A DNA stretch of 64,000 bases from Prorocentrum cordatum (GCA_963575745.1 CAUYUJ010014769.1:300365-364364), one strand, 5' to 3'. Counted from the stretch's first letter, positions 1 through 10,312 are shown. A program made the numbers and translations. Notes: generated from the letters alone by a model not told the origin.

Positions 1-683
1 CCCGGGACGCCAAGTCGGATCTGGTGGGCCGACCTGCCACCACCACCACCACCACAGGCTGGGACGGGGAAGGAGGGAGGACGGGGAGGTGACTTCTGCC
101 ATCGCTCAGACGTCCCTTCTCCGTGCATGGTTCCGCTTCGTGCGCGTATTCCTTCGGGAGATGATCCAAGATACTCCTCGATGGCCCTCGCTGGAAAATA
201 ATGCACACGTCCGAGCGATGCCAAGTGACTCGGTGATACCCACGAGTTCGCGTCGAAGCGCCGATGCCCTCGACCTCCCAGCCCCGCAAATGTCAGCGGG
301 CTGGGGGAGTACGTATAAACGTGGGCCGCTTTCGGCCGCTGGTGGGGCCGCCGCGGGACGAGGGATCGGGAAGTACCCCTCCTCCTCCTCCTCCTCCTCC
401 TCCTCCTCCTTCCTCCTCCTCCTCCCCCCTCCTCCTCCTCCTCCTCATCTTTCTTCTCCTCCTCCTCCTCCTCCTCCTCGTTCCTGCCTCCCTGCCTCCC
501 CCCCTCCCTCCTCCTCCTCCTCCTCCTCCCCCTCCTCCTCCTCCTCCTCCCCTCCCTCCTCCTCTCCTCTCCTCCTCCTCCTCCCTCCTCCCCCCTCCTC
601 TTCCCCCCTCCTCTACCCCCTCCTCCTCCCCCCCCCCCCCCCCTTACATGCTGAAGTACATAAGTTACTTTTCTTGTTGGCAG
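1..683. repeat. CT-rich low-complexity region
   Basis: Positions 1-376 hold GC-rich sequence with a short CCA run near 40-55 and nothing I recognise. From about 377 to 645 the + strand is almost pure pyrimidine (CTC, CCT and C runs), then about 35 bases of mixed sequence lead to the AG at 682-683. Long Ser/Pro/Leu reading frames through it are composition artefacts. It may act as the pyrimidine tract of a 3' splice site for the exon that follows. Confidence 0.85.
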
Positions 684-847
684 CAGCAGCAGCAAAGCAA
701 GGAGGCCCAAGGAAACGGAAGTACAACCTGCCGCAGACCTACGAGACGAAGGACGAGTGGGTGGACCAGCTCAGCCTCTCCGCCGCGGGGGGAGGCATGG
801 AGGCAGTCCCCTTGGACGTGGAGCGGATGATGTCGTTCTTCTCATAA
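684..847 (+). CDS. candidate terminal exon, unknown protein
   Basis: Just after the pyrimidine tract and an AG at 682-683, an open frame runs to a TAA at 845-847. It encodes about 53 residues: a short Ala/Gln start, a basic patch (GGPRKRKY), then a mixed acidic tail with EWVDQL and ending VERMMSFFS. The residue mix is protein-like, unlike the Pro/Ser/Leu shadows around it. I do not recognise the family. It could be the last exon of a gene whose earlier exons lie left of the window, or coding sequence belonging to the retroelement that starts about 70 bases downstream. The splice site is inferred, not seen in a transcript. Confidence 0.35.
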
Positions 848-913
848 CCACCGACACTTCCAGGAGAGGAGGAACAGGGATGACACGCATTCTTCGGCCA
901 GCGTGATTTCCAG

Positions 914-2506
914 ATGACAATTGGACAGCTGCGCAAGAGCCAGAAGGGTAGGGCGGCCCCACCGTGGAGTTTTCCTGTCGAGCTGCATCTGATGGCCGCC
1001 GACCCTAAGTATTTCTCCGTGCGCCCTGAGGAGCACTTGGGTATTGGATGCACACCGATTGGAGAGACGAGTATGACAACATCAGCACGTATCCTGGAAG
1101 AGTTACACAGTGCATGCCGTACGATAGGACGTACACCGATGTTGGGGAATCTCGCGTGGTCTATACCTATAGCTGAATTTAACGGAAAGGTGGGACCACT
1201 ATCGAAACGTCTGATCAACGTGATGTGCCCGTACTGGAAAGGCTTCTACGAAGGCCAGCTGAAAACAAATGCATACTCAGGGAGTTCGATGGCCAGCTCA
1301 ATTCCACGGATTTATCCCTCGTTGTCGGCGGGAGGATGCTATTGCAGTACAGTTATGCATGGGATTCAGGTACCGCACACAGCGCATACCACACTTGAAC
1401 AACTTGCACGACATGACGAACGCCTCCGCATAGCGATCGAGCGCGACTACTACAGCACGAGCGCGTAGACATGCGATCAACAAACTCTTCGGACACGCTG
1501 ATGCACAGCTCATGCACACGAGATCGGATACCTCTGGGCTTATCATGATATTCGAAGAAGCCACGGAAGACCCCTGGAGGAACCCGAGGAACCTCGTCGC
1601 TCGACATCGTCGTGGGGGATTGATAGGATCTAGTGAAGAGCCGGTTGTCTTCGCGAAAGCGATGGAGCAGCCGATGCGCCAGTGGATCGACACGCGCTCG
1701 ACTGCTTCGGAGGTCAAGACTCTGAGATGTGGGCTATTTGGGGGAACGTGTTGCGGGGCGACGACGGTGTATGCCGACGACATCTTTGATCAAATCGCCG
1801 TCGACGACACGACGCCCGAATCGATAAAAGCGACCCTGGAGGAAAGCGATTTGAAACTGGATGAGGCTTTGGAGGAGGTGGGTTTGATTCAGAAATGCAG
1901 TAAACGTGAAACGATACCAAGTCTCAGAAGCCATCGAGCAAACAGACTTTTTTCGCAGGAGTCCCAAGGTGGCAAAGCTCTTCCTCGCGCCAGGTACCTC
2001 GGTAGCCGATACGCTTGGAATGTGTCCAGCATGGAGGAGTTCAGGTACCGCAGTGCTGCGGTCCACGCTGGGTGGGGGAAGATGGGGAAACTTTGGACGA
2101 GCAAGATTTCCAGGAGTCTGAAGACGATGGCCTTTAGGGGCCACGTGGTGGAGGCGGCTTATCCGCGAATGAGCCGTACGTTTTTTCAAAGGCCCAGACG
2201 CAACAACTGGATACCTTGATTTACAAATACCTTCGGGTCCTGGAGAGGGGGAGGGCTACGGAATGGGAAGGCGAACGCCCTCACACTCTCCCCAGCTCGG
2301 TGCTTCGCCGAAAGAGGCGCTTAATGCCGATCCGCCTCGAGCAGGCGGCCAGGAGATTCAGTTGGGTGCAGCAGATGGCCGAGGACGCTGTCTCGCACCG
2401 CCAGGTGATTGCCGCGATATGGGGCGCAACTACAGAATGGGCCCGAGAGCTTGGACGCTGTTGGCAAGCTCACGAAGTCCGCACCGCCGATCGCCATGCA
2501 GATTGA
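914..2506 (+). pseudogene. reverse transcriptase, broken
   Basis: RNA-directed DNA polymerase of the element, which would copy its RNA into the genome. Segment 914-1390 includes SKRLINVMCPYWKGFYEG, typical of the fingers region in dinoflagellate elements. The frame shifts near 1390; the next frame reads HDMTNA at about 1407-1424 (motif A aspartate), then an in-frame TAG at 1431-1433, then GGLIGSSEEPVVFAKAMEQP (motif B region) and YADD at 1770-1781 (catalytic aspartates). The sequence AALEEVGLIQ-like (LDEALEEVGLIQ) and YLGSRYAWNVS follow, as in the motif D and thumb regions. The frame ends at 2217-2219 and another frame (2216-2506) continues with RRFSWVQQMAEDAV. The catalytic box survives but the reading frame does not, so this copy is presumably inactive. 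Confidence 0.85.
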
Positions 2507-3060
2507 AAAAAATGTCTGGACCTACGCACACATCAGTGGAGCGGAGGACTTCTTCGCGTCTTGGGAGAGATGGGGGTATCCTTGGAAGGCGTTATTCTTG
2601 GAGTTACATGATGGGGGGGACATTTTTCTGTCTCGACTTAGAGTACCCGCACAGGCTCTTAAGGAAGAAGGTGGGCCCCTAATGGAACCTGGTAGCCACG
2701 CATGTACGCTCAATGATGAAAATGGGATACTAGGTTCACAAATATTCGACACACGTAGTGCCCTGTTCGCACACCAGTCTCGATCGAAAGGGGGAGGGCA
2801 CGGAAAGCAAGATCCGCTGTTGTCAGCGGTGATTTCTAACGTGTGTCCATGGTGCCGAAGTTGTTTCTCGACCAGGGATAGCGCTCGACAGCACGTTCGT
2901 ACGGCCTGGCTAAACAATCGGTGTCGACTCCAGAGGACGGCCTTTGCGTGGACCCCAGTTGCCCCGAAGTCATGCGCATGTCCTATGTGCGGAGAGGAGC
3001 ACGACACGCTAGATGATTTCCTGGACCATGTAGTTGAACAGCACTTACCTCCTCCGCCCG
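2409..3060 (+). pseudogene. retroelement zinc-finger segment
   Basis: This open frame continues the retroelement. Its useful part is at about 2840-3056 and reads CPWCRSCFSTRDSARQH, then about 30 residues later CACPMCGEEHDTLDDFLDH and VEQH: two CxxC...H units resembling the C2H2-like fingers that follow reverse transcriptase in dinoflagellate elements, where they are thought to bind nucleic acid. The first 140 residues are mixed and may be partly out of frame. The open frame runs on to 3881, but beyond about 3060 it is a shadow of the next domain, which is read one frame over. Confidence 0.7.
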
Positions 3061-3135
3061 TCGCCATTCTGCCCAGAGCACCGAGAGTGCGACTGACGGC
3101 GACAGCACGCCCCGCCGCGGACAGAGCTGCACGCA

Positions 3136-3753
3136 ATGTTGACGCTCAGCGGCGAGGCGGCGAAGAAGGACGAGAACGACCGCAGCCAGCGCCGACGCAC
3201 AGGAGACGGAGACAAGCAGAAGGTAATCAAGACCGCCGCTGGCTACAATCCCGCCAACAAGACGCTGATGGTGCTCATGATGAAGATGATCATGCAGCTG
3301 GCGCAGTCGCGCCGCACGGTGGAGGGGATCCTCTTCGACGTCATCATCGTCCCTCACGACATGCCAGAGGTAGCGCACATGTCAGCGCAAGGAGCCAAGT
3401 ACAACGAGCAGGTCCAGACCAAAGGAAAAGGCCACAACCTAGGCGCGCTGGAGGCGCTGCTCAACCGACCGGAGAGCATCGGCAAGGCGAATTTCGGGAA
3501 GCTCAAGGAGTGGAAGGAGCGCCTGGGCTCGATCGGGTACGGGTACGAGGAGCGCACGGACGCGATCAAGTTCACGAAGCTCGACGGGTGCTGCGACCAG
3601 CAGGAGAGACGCATCACACTTTGCCTGGGCGAATGCCGCAAGGAGGTGATCTCGTCGCTGACCCAGCTCGGCGGCGAACTCAAGTCGGGGAGAGCGCCTG
3701 CGTCGCACACGGAAAAGGAGATGCAGGAGTGGCTCGAGACCTCTCTGGCGTAG
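3136..3753 (+). CDS. C-terminal domain of the retroelement
   Basis: An intact frame of 205 codons from ATG 3136 to TAG 3751-3753. It starts with a charged stretch (AKKDENDRSQRRR), continues with a helical part (KTLMVLMMKMIMQLAQ, then GILFDVIIVPHDMPEVAHM), a Gly-rich turn (KGKGHNLGALEALL), and ends KEMQEWLETSLA. The ending RKEVISSLTQLGGELKSGRA followed by PASHTEKEMQEWLE matches, from memory, a dinoflagellate-specific domain often found after the zinc finger of such retroelements. Its role is not known to me. The start codon is only the first Met; in an intact element the domain is probably fused to the zinc finger, so a frameshift between about 3060 and 3136 is likely. Cytosolic or nuclear by absence of signals. 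Confidence 0.6.
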   Translation: MLTLSGEAAKKDENDRSQRRRTGDGDKQKVIKTAAGYNPANKTLMVLMMKMIMQLAQSRRTVEGILFDVIIVPHDMPEVAHMSAQGAKYNEQVQTKGKGHNLGALEALLNRPESIGKANFGKLKEWKERLGSIGYGYEERTDAIKFTKLDGCCDQQERRITLCLGECRKEVISSLTQLGGELKSGRAPASHTEKEMQEWLETSLA

Positions 3754-3762
3754 ATATTAGTA

Positions 3763-4377
3763 TTGAACAGAATTCACAGCTGCCCAAAGAAATGGGAAGA
3801 CCGACGAGTTTCAATATTGAATCGGTGGGTGATTCACTGCATGCAGTCTCCTCGAGTACGACACGGGCAACGCATATCTGATTCACATCATCCAGTTTCG
3901 TCAGAGAGACGGTGGGATCCTTCGGAGAATCAGAGCGAGGCCCAGGCCTCGCCCGACGTACCCGGGAAGGAGTGGAAGGAGAGAGTGAAGGCATCGTCCG
4001 CATCTAGATCCATTCCACCACCAGCGCCGCCTCGTTTTTCCAGGCCCTCGTGGATCCAGAGGCCCTTGAGGAGTATTTCGCCGCCCCCGACGATTACGCC
4101 CAGAAGTCCTGAGATGTTATCGTCTGCATCTCAAAAACCCCAGAGGAGTATTTCGCCGAGTGCTCTGATTGCCCCCAGAAGCCCACAGATGCCATCGTCG
4201 GGATCTCAGAGGCCCTCGAGGAGTATTTCCACCCCCCCGACGATCACCCCCACGAGATCCAGTAGCTACATAGTTCCCATGCAGGTAGGAGCGGAGGTGA
4301 TGGTGGCTAAGAATAGGTATATCCAGAGGCATGGACGGAGGGCCCCCTCTGGCAACCGAGCGGTAGAGATTTTTTGA
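3763..4377 (+). other. open frame containing three 75-bp repeats
   Basis: A 204-codon open frame after the retroelement. No family recognised. The first third is a mix without clear protein character; the middle is the 75-bp repeat listed separately. I see no splice or start signal that supports a gene. Confidence 0.3.
4036..4260. repeat. 75-bp tandem repeat, three copies
   Basis: GAGTATTTC recurs at 4071, 4146 and 4221, exactly 75 bases apart. Because 75 is divisible by three, each copy encodes a similar 25-residue Ser/Pro/Arg unit (RSISPPPTITPRSPEMLSS) in the + frame. Copies differ by scattered substitutions. Confidence 0.85.
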
Positions 4378-4956
4378 TGGCCCAGGGGATACCCAGGGAC
4401 TCGGCTCGGTGGGAGGCCCTCTGTCGTAATAGGCATGTGCAGGATGGTTCAGAGAATGGGGTAAGTTTTGTTTCCCCGCGGGTCTGGACACGGGTAACTC
4501 GTGCCCGCGTTCAGTGCCTCGGGCAGTGGACCAGTTTACGGTCTAGCCTTGGGGCCAGCGTCCCAGGCGTTTTGGATCCTATCTGAAGGATAGTCTCTGG
4601 GCCTTTGTATGTCTAGGTAGGTGGACGAACCTGGCCCCAACGGAGTGCTTCTTTTTTTCCCCTCCCCCTCCTCCCCCTCCTCCTCCTCCTCCTCCTCCTC
4701 CTCCTCCTCCTCATCCTCCTCCCTCTCGTACCTATGGCAGTGGTGGTGGAAAATCGGCCCATCAGGATCGAAGCCCCAGATTTTACGAAGCCAAGACAAG
4801 GAAAACATCGGACAGCGATGTATCGGAAATCACCGAGGTCCGGCGGTTCTGGAGGATGTGTCGGGCGGAAGGCTCTGAAAGCGTTTCGGCACGCTCTGGA
4901 ACGATTTATCTCTGTCCTGGCCCAGCCCGAAGATCTCAACCAGTGGTTCTTGATGG
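4378..4956. repeat. CTC microsatellite and flanks
   Basis: Positions 4378-4640 show nothing recognisable. A pyrimidine tract of CTC repeats covers about 4651-4725. The remainder to 4956 is GC-rich with no gene I can support. Confidence 0.75.
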
Positions 4957-5085
4957 GTGTCGGCCCTCTTGGGCCGTCTTCGGGCCATCAAGACTTGATA
5001 CGGGGCAGAAAACTACCCCTGGAGAAGGGGTTGGGACCCCTGAGGCCGCCGATTGAAAAACACAGCGACGGATGTCAGGGGGCAG
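4957..5085 (+). repeat. dispersed repeat family F, copy 1 (partial)
   Basis: The stretch from about 4957 contains GGAGAAGGGGTTGGGACCCC and a tail ending CACAGCGACGGATGTCAGGG, aligning with the other family F copies at 24215, 43800, 50150 and 54105. The left half is divergent. Short, non-coding, no clear terminal inverted repeats. Confidence 0.5.
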
Positions 5086-5851
5086 GGATCGGCCGGTATG
5101 GAAATGGGAAGTCGGGCTGGATCGACGTGCGTCGGAGATCGGGTTGCATCGGCACGGGGTCGAGACCGAATCAGAGCGGCCGCACCAAGATTCTACAGCA
5201 GCAGCATGCAATTTCGGTTGTTGCGCAAAGCGTCTCACCCTCCGCGAGGGGAAGTGGGAGCCGGTACCCCGTCCAGGCAAAAAGCGGTTAAGGATCAGGG
5301 GCCCAGCCAACCCCTGCGGAGACAAGCGAAGGGGGAGGAAGAGGGGGAAGAGGGGGAGGAAGAAGCGGAGCACGGCACAGTGGTGCCAACCAAGTCTTGG
5401 GCCGCATCGGATCGCCCGAACATCGGGGTCGAATCGGATCAGATCGGTCGAAACCGATATCGATTCCGATCGACTAGATGGAAACAGGACCTGCGCTCTG
5501 GACTAGGAGCGACGCGCGGTCCAAACGTGGTCCCATGCGCGACTGGTCGGGCAGCAGTGGGATCGACCTGGAGCGCGCGCTCTGACTCTGAGGATGAAAC
5601 TGGGGGCTCTGTGAAGACCTGTGCCTGCTGCGCGCTCATCCACACAAGCTCCTCGCACCGATCGCCCACCCTGGCCGCGCGAGTGGGCCAGTGCCCGTCG
5701 TCCTGCCCGCAGGTCGTGAGCGCGCCTCGCCTTGTCTGTCCCGCATTCTCTCGGCAACGCTGGCGCGCCCCTCGCTTCCATCCGCAGCCCCAAAACGACG
5801 CCCGCGCATTCGCGGCCGCCCGCCGACGCTGTGACATTCCACAACCGCCTG
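5086..5851. other. GC-rich region, no supported gene
   Basis: Long open frames exist on both strands. The - strand frame at about 5490-5850 reads more like protein (LVWMSAQQAQVFTEPPVSSS) than its + strand counterpart, but no splice site or homology supports it. Around 5400-5475 are short GATCGG/ATCGGATCAG repeats like those at 54.3 kb. Confidence 0.4.
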
Positions 5852-5880
5852 ATGATGAGGATGATGATAATGATGCTGCT

Positions 5881-5911
<31 letters not shown>

Positions 5912-6495
5912 ACGATGACGTGACGATGACGATGACGATGATGATGATGATGATGATTCCGATGATTATTATGATGAAGTTGATGAGGGTCATTGCGATG
6001 ATGGTGATGATGATGCTGCTGATGATGCTGAGCACGATGGTGTTGATGCTGCTGCTGATGATGATGTGGAAGATGAGTATGAATATGGGGATGGGAAAAT
6101 GTGAAGATGATGATGCTGATGATGCTGAAGATGCTGCCGATGATGATGCTGATGATGAAGAGCACGATGCTGATGGTGATGATGATGAACATGATGATGG
6201 CGCTGATGCTGATGATCAAGGTGATGTGGAATATGAGCATGAATATTGATATAATCATGGTGATGCTGATTAGTCTGATGCTTTTGGTGATGGTGGTGAG
6301 GATGGTGAATATGAAGATGAATATGCAGATGAATAGGAATATGAATATGGTGACGATGATGCTGCTGATGATCAGGTTAATGATGATGATAGTGGTGATG
6401 ATCATGACGATGATGATGATGCTGCTGATGATGATTCTTATGAGGGTGATGTTACCGACGATGATGATGATGAGGAGGAGGAGGAGGAGGAGGAG
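5852..6495. repeat. GAT trinucleotide array
   Basis: About 620 bases of imperfect GAT repeats on the + strand (with GCT and GAA variants), ending in a run of GAG at 6472-6495. The three-base phase is kept for most of its length, so Asp-, Met- and Ile-rich frames stay open. No evidence that it is coding. Confidence 0.95.
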
Positions 6496-6525
6496 ATGCT
6501 GTCATGCTGGAAAATGAAGCCCGTG

Positions 6526-6690
6526 AAATACAGTAGTACAGTCAACCCGTATAGTAAGGATGAACGGTAAGGATGCAGGGGTCTTGGGCGCCCATGCCGA
6601 GGTCCTTCGAGCGGGGCTGGCCATCGAACGCGGTCGCGGATGGACCGCAGATGGCCGAAGAGGCAAGGATGCAGGGGTACCCTCGAGAAG
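6526..6690 (+). repeat. dispersed repeat family D, copy 1
   Basis: Contains CAGTAGTACAGT, CGGTAAGGATGCAGGGG and CTTCGAGCGGGGCTGGCCA, then AGGCAAGGATGCAGGGG. The same order of blocks recurs at 63008-63190. The GCAAGGATGCA(A/G)GGG block at both ends suggests short internal direct repeats. Confidence 0.8.
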
Positions 6691-6980
6691 CCGCTCCTCC
6701 TCACTATGCGGGCTGGCTGTAGGCGGCGGCGGGCTCATCGGGGGCACGGGTCAGGGCTCGGCCGACGCTGAACACTCCGGAAATGACCCTGGCACCTCGA
6801 GTGCGCTCTACAGCGGTGCGTAGCACGTGGGCGGGGCTCATGCGCTCCTCGGCGCACAGAACGGACAGATCCCTGCTGGGACGTCGAGCAGCTGCCTCTC
6901 TTGCGTGCCCCCCCCCTGCTCTCCAGGCACACCGCCCGCCGCCGTGCGCGTGCCCGCCCGCCCTCGCCCGCCGCAGGGCC

Positions 6981-7031
6981 TCAGACGGGGCACTTCGGCT
7001 TGTTCGGGTCCTTCTTGTCGCCGAAGGTGTC

Positions 7032-7100
<69 letters not shown>

Positions 7101-7103
7101 ATC

Positions 7104-7135
<32 letters not shown>

Positions 7136-7335
7136 CGTCGTTGTTGTCCTCGTAGTGCTCGTTCACGGAGAAGCAGAGCTCGTACTTGTCACCGCCTGGG
7201 CCGCAGCCGCGCGCGGACTCGATGGGCAGAGGCGCCGGCGCCGACGCCGAGAGCGCCTGCGCGGCAGGCCCCCGACGGCTGGGGCCTCCCGGGACCACAG
7301 CTGCCAGAGACGGCCGAAGGGCCCACTTGAGTGTC
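6981..7335 (-). CDS. candidate exon with poly-Asp tract
   Basis: The - strand frame ends at a TGA at about 6981-6983 and reads, before the stop, GGDKYELCFSVNEHYEDNN, then about 40 residues that are mostly Asp with a few Asn, Gly and Val (the TCG array on the + strand), then EDTFGDKKDPNKPKCPV at the C terminus. Both ends of the acidic tract are protein-like, which favours this strand. The frame stays open upstream into family E element copy 1 (7336-7509), so the true exon probably starts between about 7260 and 7335. No family recognised. Dinoflagellate nuclear proteins with long acidic tails exist, but this could equally be chance in GC-rich DNA. Confidence 0.3.
7029..7146. repeat. TCG/GTC trinucleotide array
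   Basis: TCG repeats on the + strand, with GTT variants near the right end (TCGTTGTCGTTG). It lies inside the candidate exon above and encodes poly-Asp on the - strand. Confidence 0.9.
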
Positions 7336-7509
7336 GTTGAACCGATCCCCATTCCCAGCGGCGTGGCCTGGGCCCCGCTGGCCGAGTTACCCTCCCAGGT
7401 GGGGATGTAGGTCGTTCCCTTCGGGTCTCGAGGGGTGCATCCCCAACTGGGGGGGTAATCCGGTGGGGGTCTCAAAGGGGATGGGGATGGGGATGGGGAT
7501 CGGTCAAAC
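7336..7509. repeat. foldback element family E, copy 1
   Basis: Starts GTTGAACCGATCCCCATT and ends with GGGGATGGGGATCGGTCAAAC, which is close to its reverse complement, giving terminal inverted repeats. Inside are two more short inverted blocks (CCCAGGTGGGGATG and CATCCCCAACTGGGG). The second copy is at 25061-25222. Confidence 0.8.
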
Positions 7510-8200
7510 GAGACCGACCACTACCGCCGCCGATGGGCGCTGAAGCGAGGAAGCATAAACGAGTCGCATGCAGGCGAGGAGGCAAGCGCACGGGAACCGA
7601 GCCCCCGCCTGGCACCACGCGAGCGCACGGGAAAGTCGCCGGGGCACCCCGAGGTCCCGCCGCGTGCGCTCTTCGGCGAGCTCTGGGGAGGGGGGGAGGG
7701 AGGGGGGGGGGGGCGGCCCCTCCGGCTCGGAACGGGGGCCCTCGGGCCAGCAGGCCATGCTGGCTCAACCCGCATGCTGGCTCAACCCGTGCGGGGGAGA
7801 TGGGGGCTGCTGCGGGCGCGGGCCGCGAGCCTGAGCGGACTTCCACCTCCGGGCGCACTGCTGACACGTGCGACCAGCAGCCTCACTCGAAGACATCCTG
7901 GGCCACGCTCTCCGTCGAGGTCTGCGCTTCCTGAGCTGCCCCGGGGCCTCTGCGGGCCCCCAGAAGGCCACTGGCAGAGGAGAGCCGTCCGTGGGGCTCC
8001 TGCTGGCGGGCCGGTCTCTTACTTGACGCGCCTGGTTTTGTGGTTGCCCACCCTGTCGCGCGCGCACTGCCTGTGAGCACGCCAGGCTCCGTCGCGCACG
8101 ACCTGCCAACAGACCGGCGCGGCCCGTCGGCTATCGAACGCGCCTGCGTCCCCACTCGCTGCCGACAAGAACGAATACTGCTGCCCTGCCCCCTTAGAAA
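7510..8200. other. GC-rich spacer
   Basis: No supported gene. Contains a G-run near 7686-7713 and the direct duplication ATGCTGGCTCAACCC at about 7757 and 7772. Confidence 0.4.
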
Positions 8201-8389
8201 GAAGAAACAACGCCATGAGCATAAACTTTTGGCGCTCCGCGCAGATGTCTTGGAGCTGCGCTGGACCCACCTCCCTGGCGCGCGGAGCGCGCCAGGGGCG
8301 GCGCCGGAGGCGCCGCTGGGGGTGGCCAGCGCGTGTCCAAGAAATCCGCGCGGAGAGCCAACAGTTTATGTTCATGACGTTTTTTCTTC
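8201..8389. repeat. foldback element family A, copy 1
   Basis: Left arm (8201-8264) and right arm (about 8326-8389) are near-perfect reverse complements: GAAGAAACAACGCCATGAGC on the left pairs with the end at 8389, and both arms carry (A/C)TCCGCGC.GAT.TCTTGG. The loop is very GC-rich with GGCGCGCGGAGCGCGCC. About 189 bp, no transposase: MITE-like. Four more copies lie in the window. Confidence 0.9.
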
Positions 8390-9010
8390 TTCGACCCCCG
8401 CTCGCAGGTCGCCCAGGCGTGAGGGTTAGGAGGCTGGCCTGCCAGCAGTCCAGGGCGAGCGGGCGGCCCCCTTGGCAAGGTCTGACGGTCAAGAAGGCAC
8501 AATGCAGAGTCCCGCCCCGCTCCCTGCCCGTGGCTCTCGCACTCTGCCTGCCGCCGGCCTACGGGCCCCGACCGCGCCTGCTTGCGAGACATGCTGCCCG
8601 CGTGGGCTCCAAGCAGCGGGCCTGTGCACTGACAACGACGACAACGACAACGATCACAGCGATAGCCACGATAACGATGACCACCATTACCACGATCACA
8701 GCGATGACAACGATCGTGGCGAACACAACGATAACGATCGTTGTTATCGTGGTGCGCGAGCTGTGTGGTGCAAGCGCAGTGTGGGGGGGAGCGCAGTGTG
8801 GTGCCAGCTACGCAGAGAAAGCTGCGTGGTGCAAGCCGTGTCCAGCCAGCGCACGAAGCGCCCACGAGGCGCCCAGGAGGCGGCGACCTTGGCGAAGACC
8901 TGGGCGCCCATGCCAACCACTCAGAAGCTGAGCAAGATGCCCCAAGTGCAAGCACCTGTTGGGGAAGAAGCGCGCATCTCTCTATGCCCGTGGGCCTCGC
9001 ACTCTGCCCG
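8390..9010. repeat. spacer with AACGAC/ATAACGATC repeats
   Basis: Between about 8633 and 8750 are imperfect repeats of ACAACGACG and GATAACGAT, ending in a palindromic AACGATAACGATCGTTGTTATCGTGG-like stretch (8729-8752). The rest is GC-rich with no supported gene. Confidence 0.6.
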
Positions 9011-9185
9011 CTAGAACCAGGTCGGGCGTGTTCCCCTACTGGGGACTTTGGACGAAAAAAGAAAGATGGTCAATACTATGCCAAAAATACTTAAAAGTAG
9101 TCACAAAATGATAGTCCCCAGACTATTTTTTTGACAATATTTGAGTATACCTCCTGTAAAGGGACAGGCCCGACTTGACGCTAGA
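9011..9185. repeat. foldback element family B, copy 1
   Basis: Begins CTAGAACCAGGTCGGGCGTG and ends CAGGCCCGACTTGACGCTAG, an inverted terminal repeat bounded by CTAG on both sides. The interior is AT-rich (TTTGGACGAAAA, AGTAGTCACAAAATGATAG) and aligns with copies at 44357, 53151 and 61154. Confidence 0.9.
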
Positions 9186-9216
9186 CTCTCGGCCACACCA
9201 GCACCGGCGAGCGCTG

Positions 9217-9325
9217 AGGCCGCCGCCCTCGTTCCCGCAGGCCCAGTGCCAGTTCTCCTTGTCAGTGGGGCTCGGCACGCCCATCACCTTCGGCATCCCA
9301 GAGCTCAGCTCGCCGTCGTCACGCC
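9217..9325 (-). CDS. candidate short exon next to CAT array
   Basis: On the - strand the poly-Asp frame of the CAT array continues as GELSSGMPKVMGVPSPTDKE followed by NWHWACGNEGGG, a protein-like mix. The + strand is an equal rival: CTCGTTCCCGCAG at about 9226-9238 looks like a 3' splice site and the frame behind it reads AQCQFSLSVGLGTPITFGIP. I cannot decide between the strands; one short exon is plausible, its product is unknown. A GCACAGTGCCAGTTCTC motif also occurs on the - strand near 21110, which hints that AQCQFS is a recurring piece. Confidence 0.25.
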
Positions 9326-9339
9326 CATCACAATCGCCA

Positions 9340-9473
9340 TCCTCATCCCCGTCGTCATCGCCCTCATCATTAGCAACATCATCATCGCCATCATCATGGC
9401 CGTGCTCATGGTAATGACCATGATTAGCATCATCATCATCATCATCATCATCCTCATCATCATCACCACCATG

Positions 9474-9513
<40 letters not shown>

Positions 9514-10086
9514 GCATCATCATCATCATCATCAGTATCATCATCATCAGCATCATCAGCATCATCAGCTTCATGATCACGAGCATCATCACCAACATAA
9601 TAATTCGCATCATACGTAGCAGCATCATCATCAGCATCATCTTCATATGCATCTGCCTGATACTGGTCATAGTCAGAATCATCATCATCATCAACACCAT
9701 CATCATCAACATCAACAACATCAACTTCATAATCCTCATCCTCATCATCATCAGCACCATCATCATCCATCATCATCATCAGGATCAGCATCAATTGCAT
9801 AAACATCCTCCTCCGCATCACCATCGTCGCCGTCATCATCGTCATCTGAAGCATCATCAAGATGATCACCACCACCATCATCTAAATCATCATCAGCAGA
9901 ATCATCACCATCACCATCACCATCACCATCATCATCGTCAGCATCATGATCATCATCGTCAGCATCATGATCATCAGCGTCACCATCTTATCTGAATATG
10001 AATCTTCATCATCAGTTTCATCATCACCATCGTCATCATCACCATTATTATTATCAGTACCATCATCATAATCCTCATCGTCGTCA
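9340..10086. repeat. CAT trinucleotide array 1
   Basis: About 750 bases of imperfect CAT repeats on the + strand, with CAG, CAC and CGT variants. Phase is kept for hundreds of bases. Followed by about 120 bases of unique sequence. Confidence 0.95.
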
Positions 10087-10206
10087 TCAAGCAGTTGCAG
10101 AACTACCCCAAGCACCGCGCTGTATCCTCTTGGCCGAGACGGAGCCCCTTAGAACGGGATTGCGCGCAAGACCCTTCAAGAGGAGGGTGCATGAGAGCAA
10201 ATTCAC

Positions 10207-10312
10207 ATGATGATGACGACGAGGATGATGATGATGATGCTGATGCTGATGCTGATGCTGATGATGATGATGATGATGATGATGGTGATGATGGTGATGA
10301 TGATGACGACAT
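10207..10312. repeat. GAT array in opposite orientation to the CAT array
   Basis: GAT repeats (with GCT interruptions, GATGCTGATGCT) on the + strand, i.e. the reverse complement of the preceding CAT array, separated from it by about 120 bases of unique sequence. Confidence 0.95.

Larger units (their letters stand above)
900..3753 (+). mobile_element. degenerate non-LTR (LINE-like) retrotransposon
   Basis: Protein-like segments follow each other on the + strand in the order expected of a non-LTR element: an N-terminal reverse transcriptase stretch (914-1390), palm with motif A-like HDMTNA and a YADD box (1386-2219), thumb-like region (2216-2506), a Cys/His zinc finger (about 2840-3056), and a C-terminal domain (3136-3753). 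They fall in different frames, so the copy has several frameshifts and at least one in-frame stop. No LTRs or target duplications were found. The order and the residues match reverse transcriptases I know from dinoflagellate genomes; that match is from memory, not from a search. Confidence 0.85.

Noticed and set aside
8194-8955. ORFs within and around family A elements
   Set aside because: Frames such as LLALRADFL recur only because they translate the inverted arms of the element. They carry no conserved protein beyond the repeat.
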